DNA from: Pelomonas candidula
GTDB lineage: Bacteria > Pseudomonadota > Gammaproteobacteria > Burkholderiales > Burkholderiaceae_C
Assembly: GCF_043555985.1 (NCBI RefSeq)
Contig: NZ_JBIGIC010000006.1
Coordinates: forward strand, 248,001 to 312,000
Reading direction: 5' to 3'
Length of the DNA: 64,000 bases
Positions 54,473 to 63,971 of the stretch are shown here, piece after piece. The translations under genes were made by a program, and so were the position numbers. Below the pieces are notes generated by a model. That model saw only the letters and a list, made by a program, of their open reading frames with translations. It was not told where the DNA came from and made no database searches. The first letter of the stretch is position 1. Each line of letters opens with the position of its first letter.

Positions 54473-55330
54473 ATGAAGCTTTGCGGATTTGATGTCGGCA
54501 TCGACAAGCCCTTCTTCCTGATCGCTGGCACCTGCTCGATCGAGAGCATGCAGATGTCGCTGGACGTTGCCGGCCTGCTGAAGGAAGCCTGCACGACGCT
54601 GGGCATCCCGCTGATTTACAAGGGCTCGTTCGACAAGGCCAACCGCTCGTCCGGCACCACCAAGCGCGGGCTCGGCATGGACGCCGGCCTGAAGATCCTC
54701 GACGAGGTGCGCCGCCAGACCGGCCTGCCCGTGCTGACCGACGTGCATGACAACACGCAGGTGGCCGAGGTCGCCAGCGTCGTCGACGTGCTGCAGACGC
54801 CGGCCTTCCTGTGCCGCCAGACCGACTTCATCCGTGCCGTCGCGCAAAGCGGCAAGCCGGTCAACATCAAGAAGGGCCAGTTCCTCGCGCCCTGGGACAT
54901 GAAGAACGTCATCGACAAGGCCCGCGCCGCCGCGCGCGAGGTGGGCTTGCCGGAAGACCGCTTCCTCGCCTGCGAGCGCGGCGTCAGCTTCGGCTACAAC
55001 AACCTCGTGGCCGACATGACCAGCCTGGCCGAGATGCGCAATTCCGGCGCGCCGGTGGTGTTCGACGTGACCCACTCCGTGCAGAAGCCCGGCGGCCTTG
55101 GCGGCTCCAGCGGCGGTGCCCGCGAGATGGTGCCGGTACTGGCCCGTGCCGGCGTCGGCGTCGGCGTGGCGGGCTTGTTCATGGAGACGCACCCGAACCC
55201 GGCCGAGGCCTTCAGCGACGGCCCCAACGCCGTGCCGCTCAAGCACATGAAGACACTGCTGGAGCAGCTCGTCGCGCTGGACCGTGTCGTCAAGAAGCAG
55301 CCGCTTCTTGAGAATGATTTCTCCTGCTAA
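54473..55330 (+). CDS. kdsA: 3-deoxy-8-phosphooctulonate synthase
   Basis: Condenses arabinose 5-phosphate with PEP to KDO-8-P for lipopolysaccharide. 285 residues. TIM barrel with FLIAGTCSIESMQMSLDVAG, GSFDKANRSS and DVTHSVQKPGGLGGSSGG. The usual metal-site Asn/Cys is a Cys here (AGTCSIES), suggesting a metal-dependent form (inference). It sits in the pyrG-kdsA-eno order common in proteobacteria. Confidence 0.97.
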   Translation: MKLCGFDVGIDKPFFLIAGTCSIESMQMSLDVAGLLKEACTTLGIPLIYKGSFDKANRSSGTTKRGLGMDAGLKILDEVRRQTGLPVLTDVHDNTQVAEVASVVDVLQTPAFLCRQTDFIRAVAQSGKPVNIKKGQFLAPWDMKNVIDKARAAAREVGLPEDRFLACERGVSFGYNNLVADMTSLAEMRNSGAPVVFDVTHSVQKPGGLGGSSGGAREMVPVLARAGVGVGVAGLFMETHPNPAEAFSDGPNAVPLKHMKTLLEQLVALDRVVKKQPLLENDFSC

Positions 55331-55433
55331 CGCGAAGCCGTAGCAAGCACCGAAGGCGCCTGATGTTGTGACGCGGTAACGCCCGCTTGGCACACTGTCG
55401 CCGCCCTGTTTTTACTTCCCTGGAGACCCAAGA

Positions 55434-56720
<1,287 letters not shown>

Positions 56721-56723
56721 GCG

Positions 56724-57029
56724 TTGAAGGCGCTTGCCGCGGTCCTGGCGATTTTCTTGATCGCCATCCAAGCCCAGCTCTGGGTGGGCCGGGGCAGCGT
56801 GCCGTACGTGGCCCACCTCCGGGAGGAGGTGGCCGCGGCGCAGGCCGACAACGATCAGGCCCGCGCCCGCAATGCCCAGCTCCAGGCTGAACTGCGGGAC
56901 CTGCGCGAAGGCCTGGAAATGGTGGAAGAGAAAGCCCGGTTCGACCTGGGCATGATCAAGTCCGACGAGGTCTTCGTGCCCGTGTCGGCCGCTGCGACTT
57001 CGTCGGCGGCGTCGGGCACCAAGCGCTGA
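56724..57029 (+). CDS. ftsB: Cell division protein FtsB
   Basis: Bitopic septal protein of the FtsQLB complex. 101 residues. TTG is the only usable start: an in-frame stop (that of eno) lies two codons upstream, and the next Met would remove the membrane helix. The helix is about residues 3-20, followed by a coiled coil (VAAAQADNDQARARNAQLQ) and the FtsB-like ARFDLGMIKSDEVFV. A Ser/Ala tail closes it. Confidence 0.93.
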   Translation: MKALAAVLAIFLIAIQAQLWVGRGSVPYVAHLREEVAAAQADNDQARARNAQLQAELRDLREGLEMVEEKARFDLGMIKSDEVFVPVSAAATSSAASGTKR

Positions 57030-57640
57030 TGCTGGCCGCCCTCTGGGCGGCGCTGCTGGCGCCGGCCTTCACTGCCTTTGGCAGCCCCATCACGTGGCTG
57101 GAGCTGGCCGCCTTCGTGCTCTCTGTCTGGATGGTCGTCTGCAACATGCGGGTGAATCCGCTGGCCTGGCCGCTCGCGCTCATCGCGTCACTGATGTACT
57201 TCGCGCTGTTCCTGGATGGCAAGCTCTACGGCGAGGCGGCGCTGCAACTCGTGTTCGCCGCGCTGGCGGTGTGGGGCTGGTGGCAGTGGCGCTTCGGCCG
57301 CACCCGCGAGGGCGATGTGCTGACCGTGCGGCGGCTGGGCCTGCAAGGTCTCGCGAAGCCCGCGCTGCTGACGCTGGCCGCCTGGCCGCTGCTGGGCGTG
57401 TTCCTCGCCCGCTTCACCGACAGCCCGCTGCCGTGGTGGGACGCCTTCCCCACCGTCGCCAGCCTGCTGGGCCAGTGGCTGCTGGCGCGCAAGTACGAAG
57501 AGAACTGGCCGACGTGGATCGTCGTCAACACGGTCAGCGTCGTGCTGTTCGGGCTCAAGGGCTACTGGCTCACGGTGATCCTGTACGCCGGCTTCATCCC
57601 CATGAGTGTCGTCGGCTGGCGGGCATGGCAGCGGGCATGA
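57029..57640 (+). CDS. pnuC: Nicotinamide riboside transporter PnuC
   Basis: 203 residues, about seven membrane helices. Family motifs are the WGWWQWR box near residue 82 and NWPTWIVVNTVSVVLF near the end. PnuC facilitates entry of nicotinamide riboside, trapped by phosphorylation. The start overlaps the ftsB stop by one base (TGATG) and the end overlaps the next gene in ATGA. Confidence 0.94.
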   Translation: MLAALWAALLAPAFTAFGSPITWLELAAFVLSVWMVVCNMRVNPLAWPLALIASLMYFALFLDGKLYGEAALQLVFAALAVWGWWQWRFGRTREGDVLTVRRLGLQGLAKPALLTLAAWPLLGVFLARFTDSPLPWWDAFPTVASLLGQWLLARKYEENWPTWIVVNTVSVVLFGLKGYWLTVILYAGFIPMSVVGWRAWQRA

Positions 57641-58149
57641 GCAAGCTCGTCGCACTGCTGGGCGCCGAGTGCACCGGCAAGTCCACACTGGCCGAGGCGC
57701 TGGCGGCGCACTTCAATGCCGGCCTCGTCACCGAGTACCTGCGCGAATGGTGTGCAGCCCACGGCCGCACGCCGCAGCAGCACGAGCAGGCCCACATCGC
57801 CGGCGAGCAGGCCAGGCGCATCGACGCCGCCTCGCGCGAGCACGCACTGGTCATCTGCGACACGACGCCGCTGATCACGGCGCTGTGCAGCGAACACTAC
57901 TTCAGCGACGACTCGCTGACCGCCGGCGCGCTCGCCTTCCAGCGCCGCTGCGACCTGACGTTGGTGTGCGCGCCCGACCTGCCCTGGCAGGCCGACGGCT
58001 TCCTGCGCGACGGGCCTGCGGTACGGGCGCGCTTTGATGCGCGGCTGCGCGACGCGCTGGCCCGCGCCGAAGTGCCCTGGGTGGATATCCGCGGCGACGA
58101 CGGCGCCCGCCTCACCGCCGCACTGTCCGCGCTACAGACGCCGGCCTGA
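57637..58149 (+). CDS. Nicotinamide riboside kinase-like P-loop protein (NadR C-domain type)
   Basis: 170 residues from MSKLVALLGAECTGKSTLAE. The Walker A is GAECTGKST; the fold and the CDTTPLITALCSEHYF and LTLVCAPDLPWQADGFLRD stretches match the kinase domain of NadR (AAA_28). It lacks the NMN adenylyltransferase and DNA-binding domains of full NadR. Translational coupling to pnuC supports a nicotinamide riboside kinase role. The 3' end overlaps the convergent gene by 18 bases. Confidence 0.9.
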   Translation: MSKLVALLGAECTGKSTLAEALAAHFNAGLVTEYLREWCAAHGRTPQQHEQAHIAGEQARRIDAASREHALVICDTTPLITALCSEHYFSDDSLTAGALAFQRRCDLTLVCAPDLPWQADGFLRDGPAVRARFDARLRDALARAEVPWVDIRGDDGARLTAALSALQTPA

Positions 58150-58593
58150 CTCGCCCTGCAACTGCGAGATCGCGTCGATGGAGCGGTTGACGGTGCGATC
58201 CAGCACGGCAGCCAGGCTGCTGCCGGGGTATTCCGCCGAGATCGCTGACAGTTTGGCCGCAAAGCCCAGGTGCAGTTCCGCCAGCCAGTTCGGATGCGGT
58301 TCGGGTTCGGGGATCGGCGGCCAGCCGATGGGCAGCTTGATACGGCGCGGCTGGGTGGGGCACCAGTCGTCCAGGTCCTGAGCCTGCGTCTTCCAGTTCA
58401 CGCCGAGGCGGTCGGCCGTCCAGGCCATGTGCGCGAACTCCTGGGCCAGCGCCGCGCCCAGATGCTCGGGCGGCAGCGGCTGGGGATTGATGGCCACGGC
58501 AGCCAGTCGGTCCTGCGGCCCGCGCGGGATGACGTCGAAGATGGCCGGCAGGCGCCGGCCGATGAGGGCCAAGAGTCGTTGATCGATGTTCAT
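58132..58593 (-). CDS. Unknown small protein with NPQPLPP motif
   Basis: 153 residues from MNIDQRLLALIGRR, with GGAG upstream. Not recognised. The motif INPQPLPPEHLG near residue 37 is distinctive and I have seen NPQPLPP in scattered bacterial unknowns. The middle is Pro/Trp-rich (LPIGWPPIPEPEPHPNW). No signal peptide or membrane segment. It overlaps the kinase gene by 18 bases on the opposite strand and lies downstream of the large membrane protein gene on the same strand. Confidence 0.75.
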   Translation of the reverse strand: MNIDQRLLALIGRRLPAIFDVIPRGPQDRLAAVAINPQPLPPEHLGAALAQEFAHMAWTADRLGVNWKTQAQDLDDWCPTQPRRIKLPIGWPPIPEPEPHPNWLAELHLGFAAKLSAISAEYPGSSLAAVLDRTVNRSIDAISQLQGESGRRL

Positions 58594-58798
58594 CAGGTAC
58601 TCCAACGGCCGGCATGCAAGGCGATGCCGGAGGTCGCCCGGCGGGGTCTCGGCATCGAGGCGGCCGCACGAGGGTTGCGCTCGCAGCCCCGATCTAGAGA
58701 CTAGGCGGCGCATGCCGCGAAGACCATCGTATGGACGGTGGACGCCAACGTTCAAGGCGCGCTTGCAATCGGCGCACGACTGACCGAGGACGCCGCCG

Positions 58799-61700
58799 TC
58801 AGCGCCCCAACAGCAGATAGTCGAACAGCTGCGTGCCGCCCGCGCCACCCAGCGGCACGAGCATGGCCTTCAGCAGCGGCTGGTCGAAGAACGACGCGAA
58901 CGCCCCCTTCTGCTCGTTCTCGACCTGCGCAATCAGCCGCTTGAACAGCTCCACCAGGTCCGACAGCGGCTTGCCGCTGCCCGCCAGCCAGCGCAGGTCG
59001 GCCTGCATGGACTCCAGCGCGCGCTTGCGCGTTGCCTCGGCGGACTGCTTGAGCAAGACCGTCAGCCCGATCAGCACGGCCACGTAGAAGCACACGCCCA
59101 CGGCAATGGCCGGCGTCAGCGCCCAGTTGTCGAACAGCCGGCTGCGCGCAACCACCAGCAGCGCCAGCACGACGAAAGGCCCGATGACCAGCCGCGCAAC
59201 CGGCGCGCTGCGCCGGGCCACCACCTGCACGTCGATCCAGTCGTCCAGCAGCGTGTGCATCGCGAAGCCACCGCCATCCTTGCTGCGCTCTTCAGGCCGC
59301 GCGCAGAAACGCTGCGCCCACAGCGCCTGCTGCTCCTCGCCCAGCGACTTGGCAAACATCTCGATGGTCGCGTCAGGGTAGAAGCTGCGACCCGCGTTCA
59401 AGTGCCGCACGAAGCGCGTGAGCAGCACGATCGCGTCGGCCACGGCGACGATCAGCAGCGGCAGCATCAGCAGGATGACGTAGAGCGTGGCCTTGACGAT
59501 CTGCCGGTGCTCGTCGCCGCGCACCGGCACCTCGGGGATCTGGCCGTCCGACAGGCCCAGGAACATCAGTCCGACGAGGCTGATGGTCAGCACGAACCAC
59601 ACCAGCACGCGCGCCGCCCGCGGCCGGGCCTCGCCGCGCTCGCCGTACTCCTGCCAGAGCTGGTCGAAGTCGCAGCTGTAGCCCACGCCCGGCTTCCAGA
59701 ACAGCACGCTGACGCGCTCGAACCAGCCCTGCGCCAGTTCACGCAGGTTGCTGCGCACCACCGGCCGCGGCACCGCGCGCGGCAGGCGCAACCAATCGGA
59801 GTCCTGGCGCAGTTGCTGCAGCGTGCAGGCCCAGGCCCAGTCCAGCGTCCAGAAGATCGCGAACAGCGCCAGCAGGTGGATGAGGTGCGACGGCCAGGCG
59901 CTGACGCCCTCCAGCCAGGCCACCGGCTCGCAGGTGCTGCAGACACCGCCGGTCTGCCAGCCCTTGGCCGGCCAGGCCAGCCACAGCCACACGCCCACCA
60001 CCATCAGCAGCACGACGAGGTGCAGCCGGTCCACGCCGGCCGGCTGGTCGGCCGGCAGCGGCTGTTCGCGACGCGCCGACAGCAGCGCCGGCAACACGGC
60101 CAGCAGCGCGCCGAAAGCCGCCAGGCTGGCCAGCAGCAGCGCGTGGATGAAGTCCAGCCGGCTGGGCAGTACAAACTCGATGAGGCTGGCCAGCACGTAG
60201 GAGAACAGCCCCGCATGCAAGGCCACCAGCACGATGGCGGTCATGTCCATCTGCGGCTGGTTGTTCAGCGTCGGCTCGCGCAGGAACACACGCCGTGCCT
60301 GCTTGATGGCCGGCGTCGACGGCCACACCAGCAGCATCGTGCCGGTCAGCGCGATCATCAGCACAGCCACGAAGATGCGCCCCGCGCCGTTGGTCGGCGG
60401 CCGGTTGTCCAGCGCGTAGCCGGCCAGCGGCACGGCGTTGCTACGGCCCACTTCGTACAGCGACGGGTTGGTCAGCGCCAGGTCCAGCGCGGTGCGCTCG
60501 CGCTGCTTGCAGGCCTCGTCGCGACAGCCGGCGCGGCGGGCCGCGGCGTAGGTGCTGGTCTGGTAGATGTCGCGCAGCGGCGGCGTGCCGGCCTGCAGGT
60601 CGACGGGCACCGCCTCGCCCTTGTCGGCCGGTGGCGGCGGGTAGAAGGCCAGCGGCAGGCTGCTGGCGACGACGAGGTTGCGCGTGAAGGCCTGCGTGCG
60701 CGGGTGCAGGTAGCGCGCGTCCATGTCCGTGGTGAAGAACATGCGGTCGGAAAAGTCCTCGTGCAGCGCCTGCAGCACCAGCAGCTTGTCGTGCACGTCG
60801 TTGGCGAAGATGCCGATGGCGCCGATCGGCGGCAGTTCGGGGTTGGACTCGCTGCGCTTGAGCTCCGCACCGAGGCGGCGCAGGTAGTCGAGCTGGTCGC
60901 GGCTCTCGGGCCATTCCAGCGTCTGCGTGGCCTTGCTCGCCGTCGCGGTGGCAGCCGTCTCGCTCGACGTCACGCCGTCCAGCCCGCGGAAGAAGTAAAC
61001 CACCTCCAGCTGCAGCCGGTCCTGCCCGCCCTGCCCGAGCCGGTGCTTCAGCTCGGCCACCAGCGACTGCGCGTACAGCGAATCCCGCTCGGCGACGACG
61101 ACGACGCGACGCCGGCACTCCGCCGACAGCCGCAGGCGGATCTCGGCATCCAGCTTGCGGATCAGGTCGCCGTCGTTGCCCACCGTGCGCTGCAGCACCA
61201 CCGAACGGTTCTCGCCGGTGATGCGGCTGAACTGCTCGGTGACAAAGGCGTCCAGGTCCTGCTTGTTCAGCTCGGCCAGCATGCGGTTGGGCGCCGTCGA
61301 GGCCGAGTTGTAGAACTCGGCGTGCGACAGCAGCCGGTAGCCCTCCTGCACGTCGGCGTCCAGCGCCAGCCGCCCCTGCGCGCCGGGCGCGGCGCAGCGT
61401 TCGGCGGCGGCCGATGCCGCCGTGCTGCGATCGGCCGCGCAGCGCAGGTCGGCCAATGCCATGCGCAGCGCGTCGGTGGATGATGGGCCGATGACGGCCA
61501 GGCTGGGCTGGCCGCCGTCCTTGAACTTGAAGCTGGCAACGCCGCGTGCGTGCACGCCCACCAGCTGCTGCGTCATGCGGGCCAGCGCATCCAGCTTGCG
61601 GTTGGGCAGCGAATTCTCGTCCACCCACAGCACGGCCACCTGGGCATAGCGCCCGCTGCCGCGGCCGGGCGTGTCACGCGGCCCGCTGCGTTGCGACAGC

Positions 61701-62314
61701 AGCTCGTAGGGCATGACGAAGGGTGCGCGGGCCCGCGCTGGGCTGCTGGCCGCGGCCGCTACTGGCGATGGGGCGCTCGCGGCCGTGGCCGGCGGCGGTG
61801 TCAGCAGGTCGAACTCCAGCAGGCTCAGCCGCTCGGCGTTATCGGGCACGTAGTCCATCGCCAGCAAGCCTGCAAGCGCGGCGTAGCGCACACGGCGGCG
61901 CGCCTCCTCCGCGCCGACGAAGTCGGCCCCCGGCAGCAGGCCCAGCACGATGAGGGTGTCGTCCAGGCGCTGGTCGTGATCGCGGTCCAGCTTGGCGAGC
62001 ATGTTGCGCGGGTCGCGCGCCTCGGCCACGCGGTCCAGGCAGTCGACGTCAACCTCCTTGGACGCCTGCTTGCGGAAGCGCTCGCAACGATCGGCACGCT
62101 CGCTCTCGTAGCGGCGCAGGGCGGCAAAGGGGTCTTCCCAGAGCCGGGCGTTGACCTCCAGCTCCGGGTCCAGCGGCACCAGCGCGCGCGGCTTCTCGGG
62201 CGGGCGCAGCGGCTCGAAGGCGTGCGGCACGAGCTGGGTGCTGGCCACGAAGGCCACCAGCACCGCCGCACTCGCCCAAGGGAAACCGCCCAAGCCACCT
62301 TTGGCATCCGCCAT
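58799..62314 (-). CDS. Unrecognised 1171-residue membrane protein with putative PBP1-like region
   Basis: ATG with GGGAG seven bases upstream. One N-terminal helix (about 12-28) is followed by a large region to about residue 645, probably extracytoplasmic. In it VAVLWVDENSLPNRKLDALA, RVVVVAERDSLYAQSLVAEL and GAIGIFANDVHDKLLVLQAL with FFTTDMDARYLHP (about 505-525) look like type I periplasmic-binding-protein strands and helices. Then come about nine further membrane helices (645-1100) with a cytoplasmic loop near 845-905, and a cytoplasmic C-terminus. No kinase, cyclase or ATPase motif is seen. A possible sensor or receptor; function is not known. Confidence 0.8.
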   Translation of the reverse strand: MADAKGGLGGFPWASAAVLVAFVASTQLVPHAFEPLRPPEKPRALVPLDPELEVNARLWEDPFAALRRYESERADRCERFRKQASKEVDVDCLDRVAEARDPRNMLAKLDRDHDQRLDDTLIVLGLLPGADFVGAEEARRRVRYAALAGLLAMDYVPDNAERLSLLEFDLLTPPPATAASAPSPVAAAASSPARARAPFVMPYELLSQRSGPRDTPGRGSGRYAQVAVLWVDENSLPNRKLDALARMTQQLVGVHARGVASFKFKDGGQPSLAVIGPSSTDALRMALADLRCAADRSTAASAAAERCAAPGAQGRLALDADVQEGYRLLSHAEFYNSASTAPNRMLAELNKQDLDAFVTEQFSRITGENRSVVLQRTVGNDGDLIRKLDAEIRLRLSAECRRRVVVVAERDSLYAQSLVAELKHRLGQGGQDRLQLEVVYFFRGLDGVTSSETAATATASKATQTLEWPESRDQLDYLRRLGAELKRSESNPELPPIGAIGIFANDVHDKLLVLQALHEDFSDRMFFTTDMDARYLHPRTQAFTRNLVVASSLPLAFYPPPPADKGEAVPVDLQAGTPPLRDIYQTSTYAAARRAGCRDEACKQRERTALDLALTNPSLYEVGRSNAVPLAGYALDNRPPTNGAGRIFVAVLMIALTGTMLLVWPSTPAIKQARRVFLREPTLNNQPQMDMTAIVLVALHAGLFSYVLASLIEFVLPSRLDFIHALLLASLAAFGALLAVLPALLSARREQPLPADQPAGVDRLHLVVLLMVVGVWLWLAWPAKGWQTGGVCSTCEPVAWLEGVSAWPSHLIHLLALFAIFWTLDWAWACTLQQLRQDSDWLRLPRAVPRPVVRSNLRELAQGWFERVSVLFWKPGVGYSCDFDQLWQEYGERGEARPRAARVLVWFVLTISLVGLMFLGLSDGQIPEVPVRGDEHRQIVKATLYVILLMLPLLIVAVADAIVLLTRFVRHLNAGRSFYPDATIEMFAKSLGEEQQALWAQRFCARPEERSKDGGGFAMHTLLDDWIDVQVVARRSAPVARLVIGPFVVLALLVVARSRLFDNWALTPAIAVGVCFYVAVLIGLTVLLKQSAEATRKRALESMQADLRWLAGSGKPLSDLVELFKRLIAQVENEQKGAFASFFDQPLLKAMLVPLGGAGGTQLFDYLLLGR

Positions 62315-62327
62315 CGCCCCGCTCCCG

Positions 62328-62434
62328 GCCCTTGCGAAAACGGGCCAGCCGCCAAGGTCTCAGCTCAGGCTGGTGGCGTCAATCACCAGCGGTCGGCGCA
62401 TCCTCATTCGGCATGAGGGGCGTTGCGCAAGGGC
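62328..62434. repeat. Nested inverted repeats upstream of the 1171-residue gene
   Basis: GCCCTTGCG (62328-62336) is repeated inverted as CGCAAGGGC (62426-62434), spanning almost the whole gap. Inside it GCTGGTG (62369-62375) faces CACCAGC (62384-62390) across eight bases, which has the form of an operator. Roles are inference. Confidence 0.45.
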
Positions 62435-63387
62435 TACTGAATCGAGCCGCCTTCGGGCGAATGGCCGGCCGGCGCGAACAGCAGGCCCACGTCCACGGCG
62501 TCGAAGCGGTAATGCCGGCCGCAGAAGTCGCAGCCGATCTCGATATCGCCGCGCTCGGCCAGCACGCTGTCGGCCTCCTCACGGCCCAGGCCGCGCAGCA
62601 TCTGGCCGACCCGCTCGCGCGAGCAGGTGCAGGCGAACCGCGGCGCCTGCGGCTCGAAGCGGGTCACCGTCTCTTCCCAGAACAGGCGGCGCAGCACGGT
62701 ATCGGCGTCCAGCGTCAGCAGCTCCTCGGCGGTCAGCGTGGCGGCCAGCATGGAGATGCGGTTGAAGGCGTCGGACAGGCCGATGTCGTCTTCATTCCGG
62801 CGACCTTCCAGGTTGCCCTCACCCTCGACCGGCAGGCGCTGGATCAGCAGGCCCGCGGCGATGTCGCCGTTGGCGGCCAGCACGAGCTTGGTGTCCAGCT
62901 GCTCGGACTGCAGCATGTAGTGCTCCAGCACCTCGCTCATCTTCTGCAATGGCTCGCGCTGGTCGCCGTGCAGCGGCACGACGCCCTGGTAGGGCTGCTG
63001 ACCGGGCAGCTTGTCCTTGGGGTCCAGCGTGATCGCGCAGCGGCCGTGCCCGCGCAGGTTGACCATGGCCTCCAGCGTCGCGCCGGACTCCACGGTGCCG
63101 ACGCACTTGGCCGTCGCGCGGTAGCTCAGGTCCGGCTGCGCTTCGGCCACGGCCAGCTTGACCGGGCCGTCGCCGAATACCTGCAGCACCAGCGCGCCGT
63201 TGAACTTGATGTTGGCCTGCATCAGCACGGCCGCGGCGCTCATCTCGCCCAGCATGTCGCGCAGTTCGGGCGTGTATTGCTGGCCGGGCTCGCGGCGGCT
63301 CAGCACCTCGCGCCAGGAATCGGTCAGCCGCACCAGCATGCCGCGCACCGGCAGGCCGTCGAACAGGAATTTATGCAGTTCACTCAT
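62434..63387 (-). CDS. hslO: Hsp33 redox-regulated chaperone
   Basis: Holdase switched on by oxidation. 317 residues. The C-terminal zinc switch has CTC (FACTCSRERV) and CDFC (GCDFCGRHYRF). N-terminal MSELHKFLFDGLPVRGMLVRL is typical. The ATG overlaps the carbonic anhydrase stop in ATGA, so the two are coupled. Confidence 0.96.
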   Translation of the reverse strand: MSELHKFLFDGLPVRGMLVRLTDSWREVLSRREPGQQYTPELRDMLGEMSAAAVLMQANIKFNGALVLQVFGDGPVKLAVAEAQPDLSYRATAKCVGTVESGATLEAMVNLRGHGRCAITLDPKDKLPGQQPYQGVVPLHGDQREPLQKMSEVLEHYMLQSEQLDTKLVLAANGDIAAGLLIQRLPVEGEGNLEGRRNEDDIGLSDAFNRISMLAATLTAEELLTLDADTVLRRLFWEETVTRFEPQAPRFACTCSRERVGQMLRGLGREEADSVLAERGDIEIGCDFCGRHYRFDAVDVGLLFAPAGHSPEGGSIQ

Positions 63388-63908
63388 CGAATTCTTTTCA
63401 GGTCGGCCGCATATCGGCGACCGTTGTTCACGTAATGGGCGGCGCTGGCCTTCAGGCCGGCAATCTGCGCCTCGGTCAGCTCGCGCACGACCTTGGCCGG
63501 CGCACCGACGATGAGGCTGCCGTCCGGAAACTCCTTGCCCTCGGTCACCAGCGCCCCGGCACCGACGATGCAGTTGCGGCCGATGCGCGCGCCATTCAAG
63601 ACCACGGCACCGATGCCGATGAGGCTTTCGTCACCTACCGTGCAGCCATGCAGCATGACCTGGTGGCCCACCGTCACGTTCTCGCCCAGCACCAGCGGAA
63701 AGCCGTGGTCCGCGTGCAGCACCGAGCCGTCCTGAATGTTGCTGCCGGCGCCGATGGTCAGCGTGTCGCTGTCACCACGCAGCACGGCGTTGAACCAGAC
63801 GCTGACGTCACGCCCCAGCGCCACGCGGCCGATGACCTCGGCGCTGTCGGCCACCCAGGCGGTGTCGTCGACGGTCGGCTGCCAGTCGCCCAGCTGATAG
63901 ATGGCCAT
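63384..63908 (-). CDS. Gamma carbonic anhydrase family protein
   Basis: 174 residues. Left-handed beta-helix (hexapeptide repeats) with VWFNAVLRGD and the metal-His pattern HADHGF, VGHQVMLHGCTVG (three His at the expected trimer-interface spacing). The YrdA/PaaY group; hydratase activity is not certain. Coupled to hslO. Confidence 0.94.
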   Translation of the reverse strand: MAIYQLGDWQPTVDDTAWVADSAEVIGRVALGRDVSVWFNAVLRGDSDTLTIGAGSNIQDGSVLHADHGFPLVLGENVTVGHQVMLHGCTVGDESLIGIGAVVLNGARIGRNCIVGAGALVTEGKEFPDGSLIVGAPAKVVRELTEAQIAGLKASAAHYVNNGRRYAADLKRIR

Positions 63909-63971
63909 GGCTCACCCTCCCGTGACCGCAAAGCGACGATTTTAGGGGGGCTCCCTGCTAGGCTCGCCACC

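Noticed and set aside
55383..55400. Sigma-54-like TGGCAC upstream of eno
   Set aside because: The GC of the -12 element is not at the required spacing, and enolase is not a usual sigma-54 target.
57094..58149. Long upstream extension of the kinase gene across pnuC
   Set aside because: The extension overlaps pnuC in another frame and is Arg-rich; the ATG at 57637 overlapping the pnuC stop gives a protein starting directly before the P-loop.
59255..61483. 742-codon plus-strand frame opposite the 1171-residue gene
   Set aside because: Its product is Arg/Gln/His-rich shadow-type sequence, whereas the minus-strand product has coherent membrane helices and a ribosome site.
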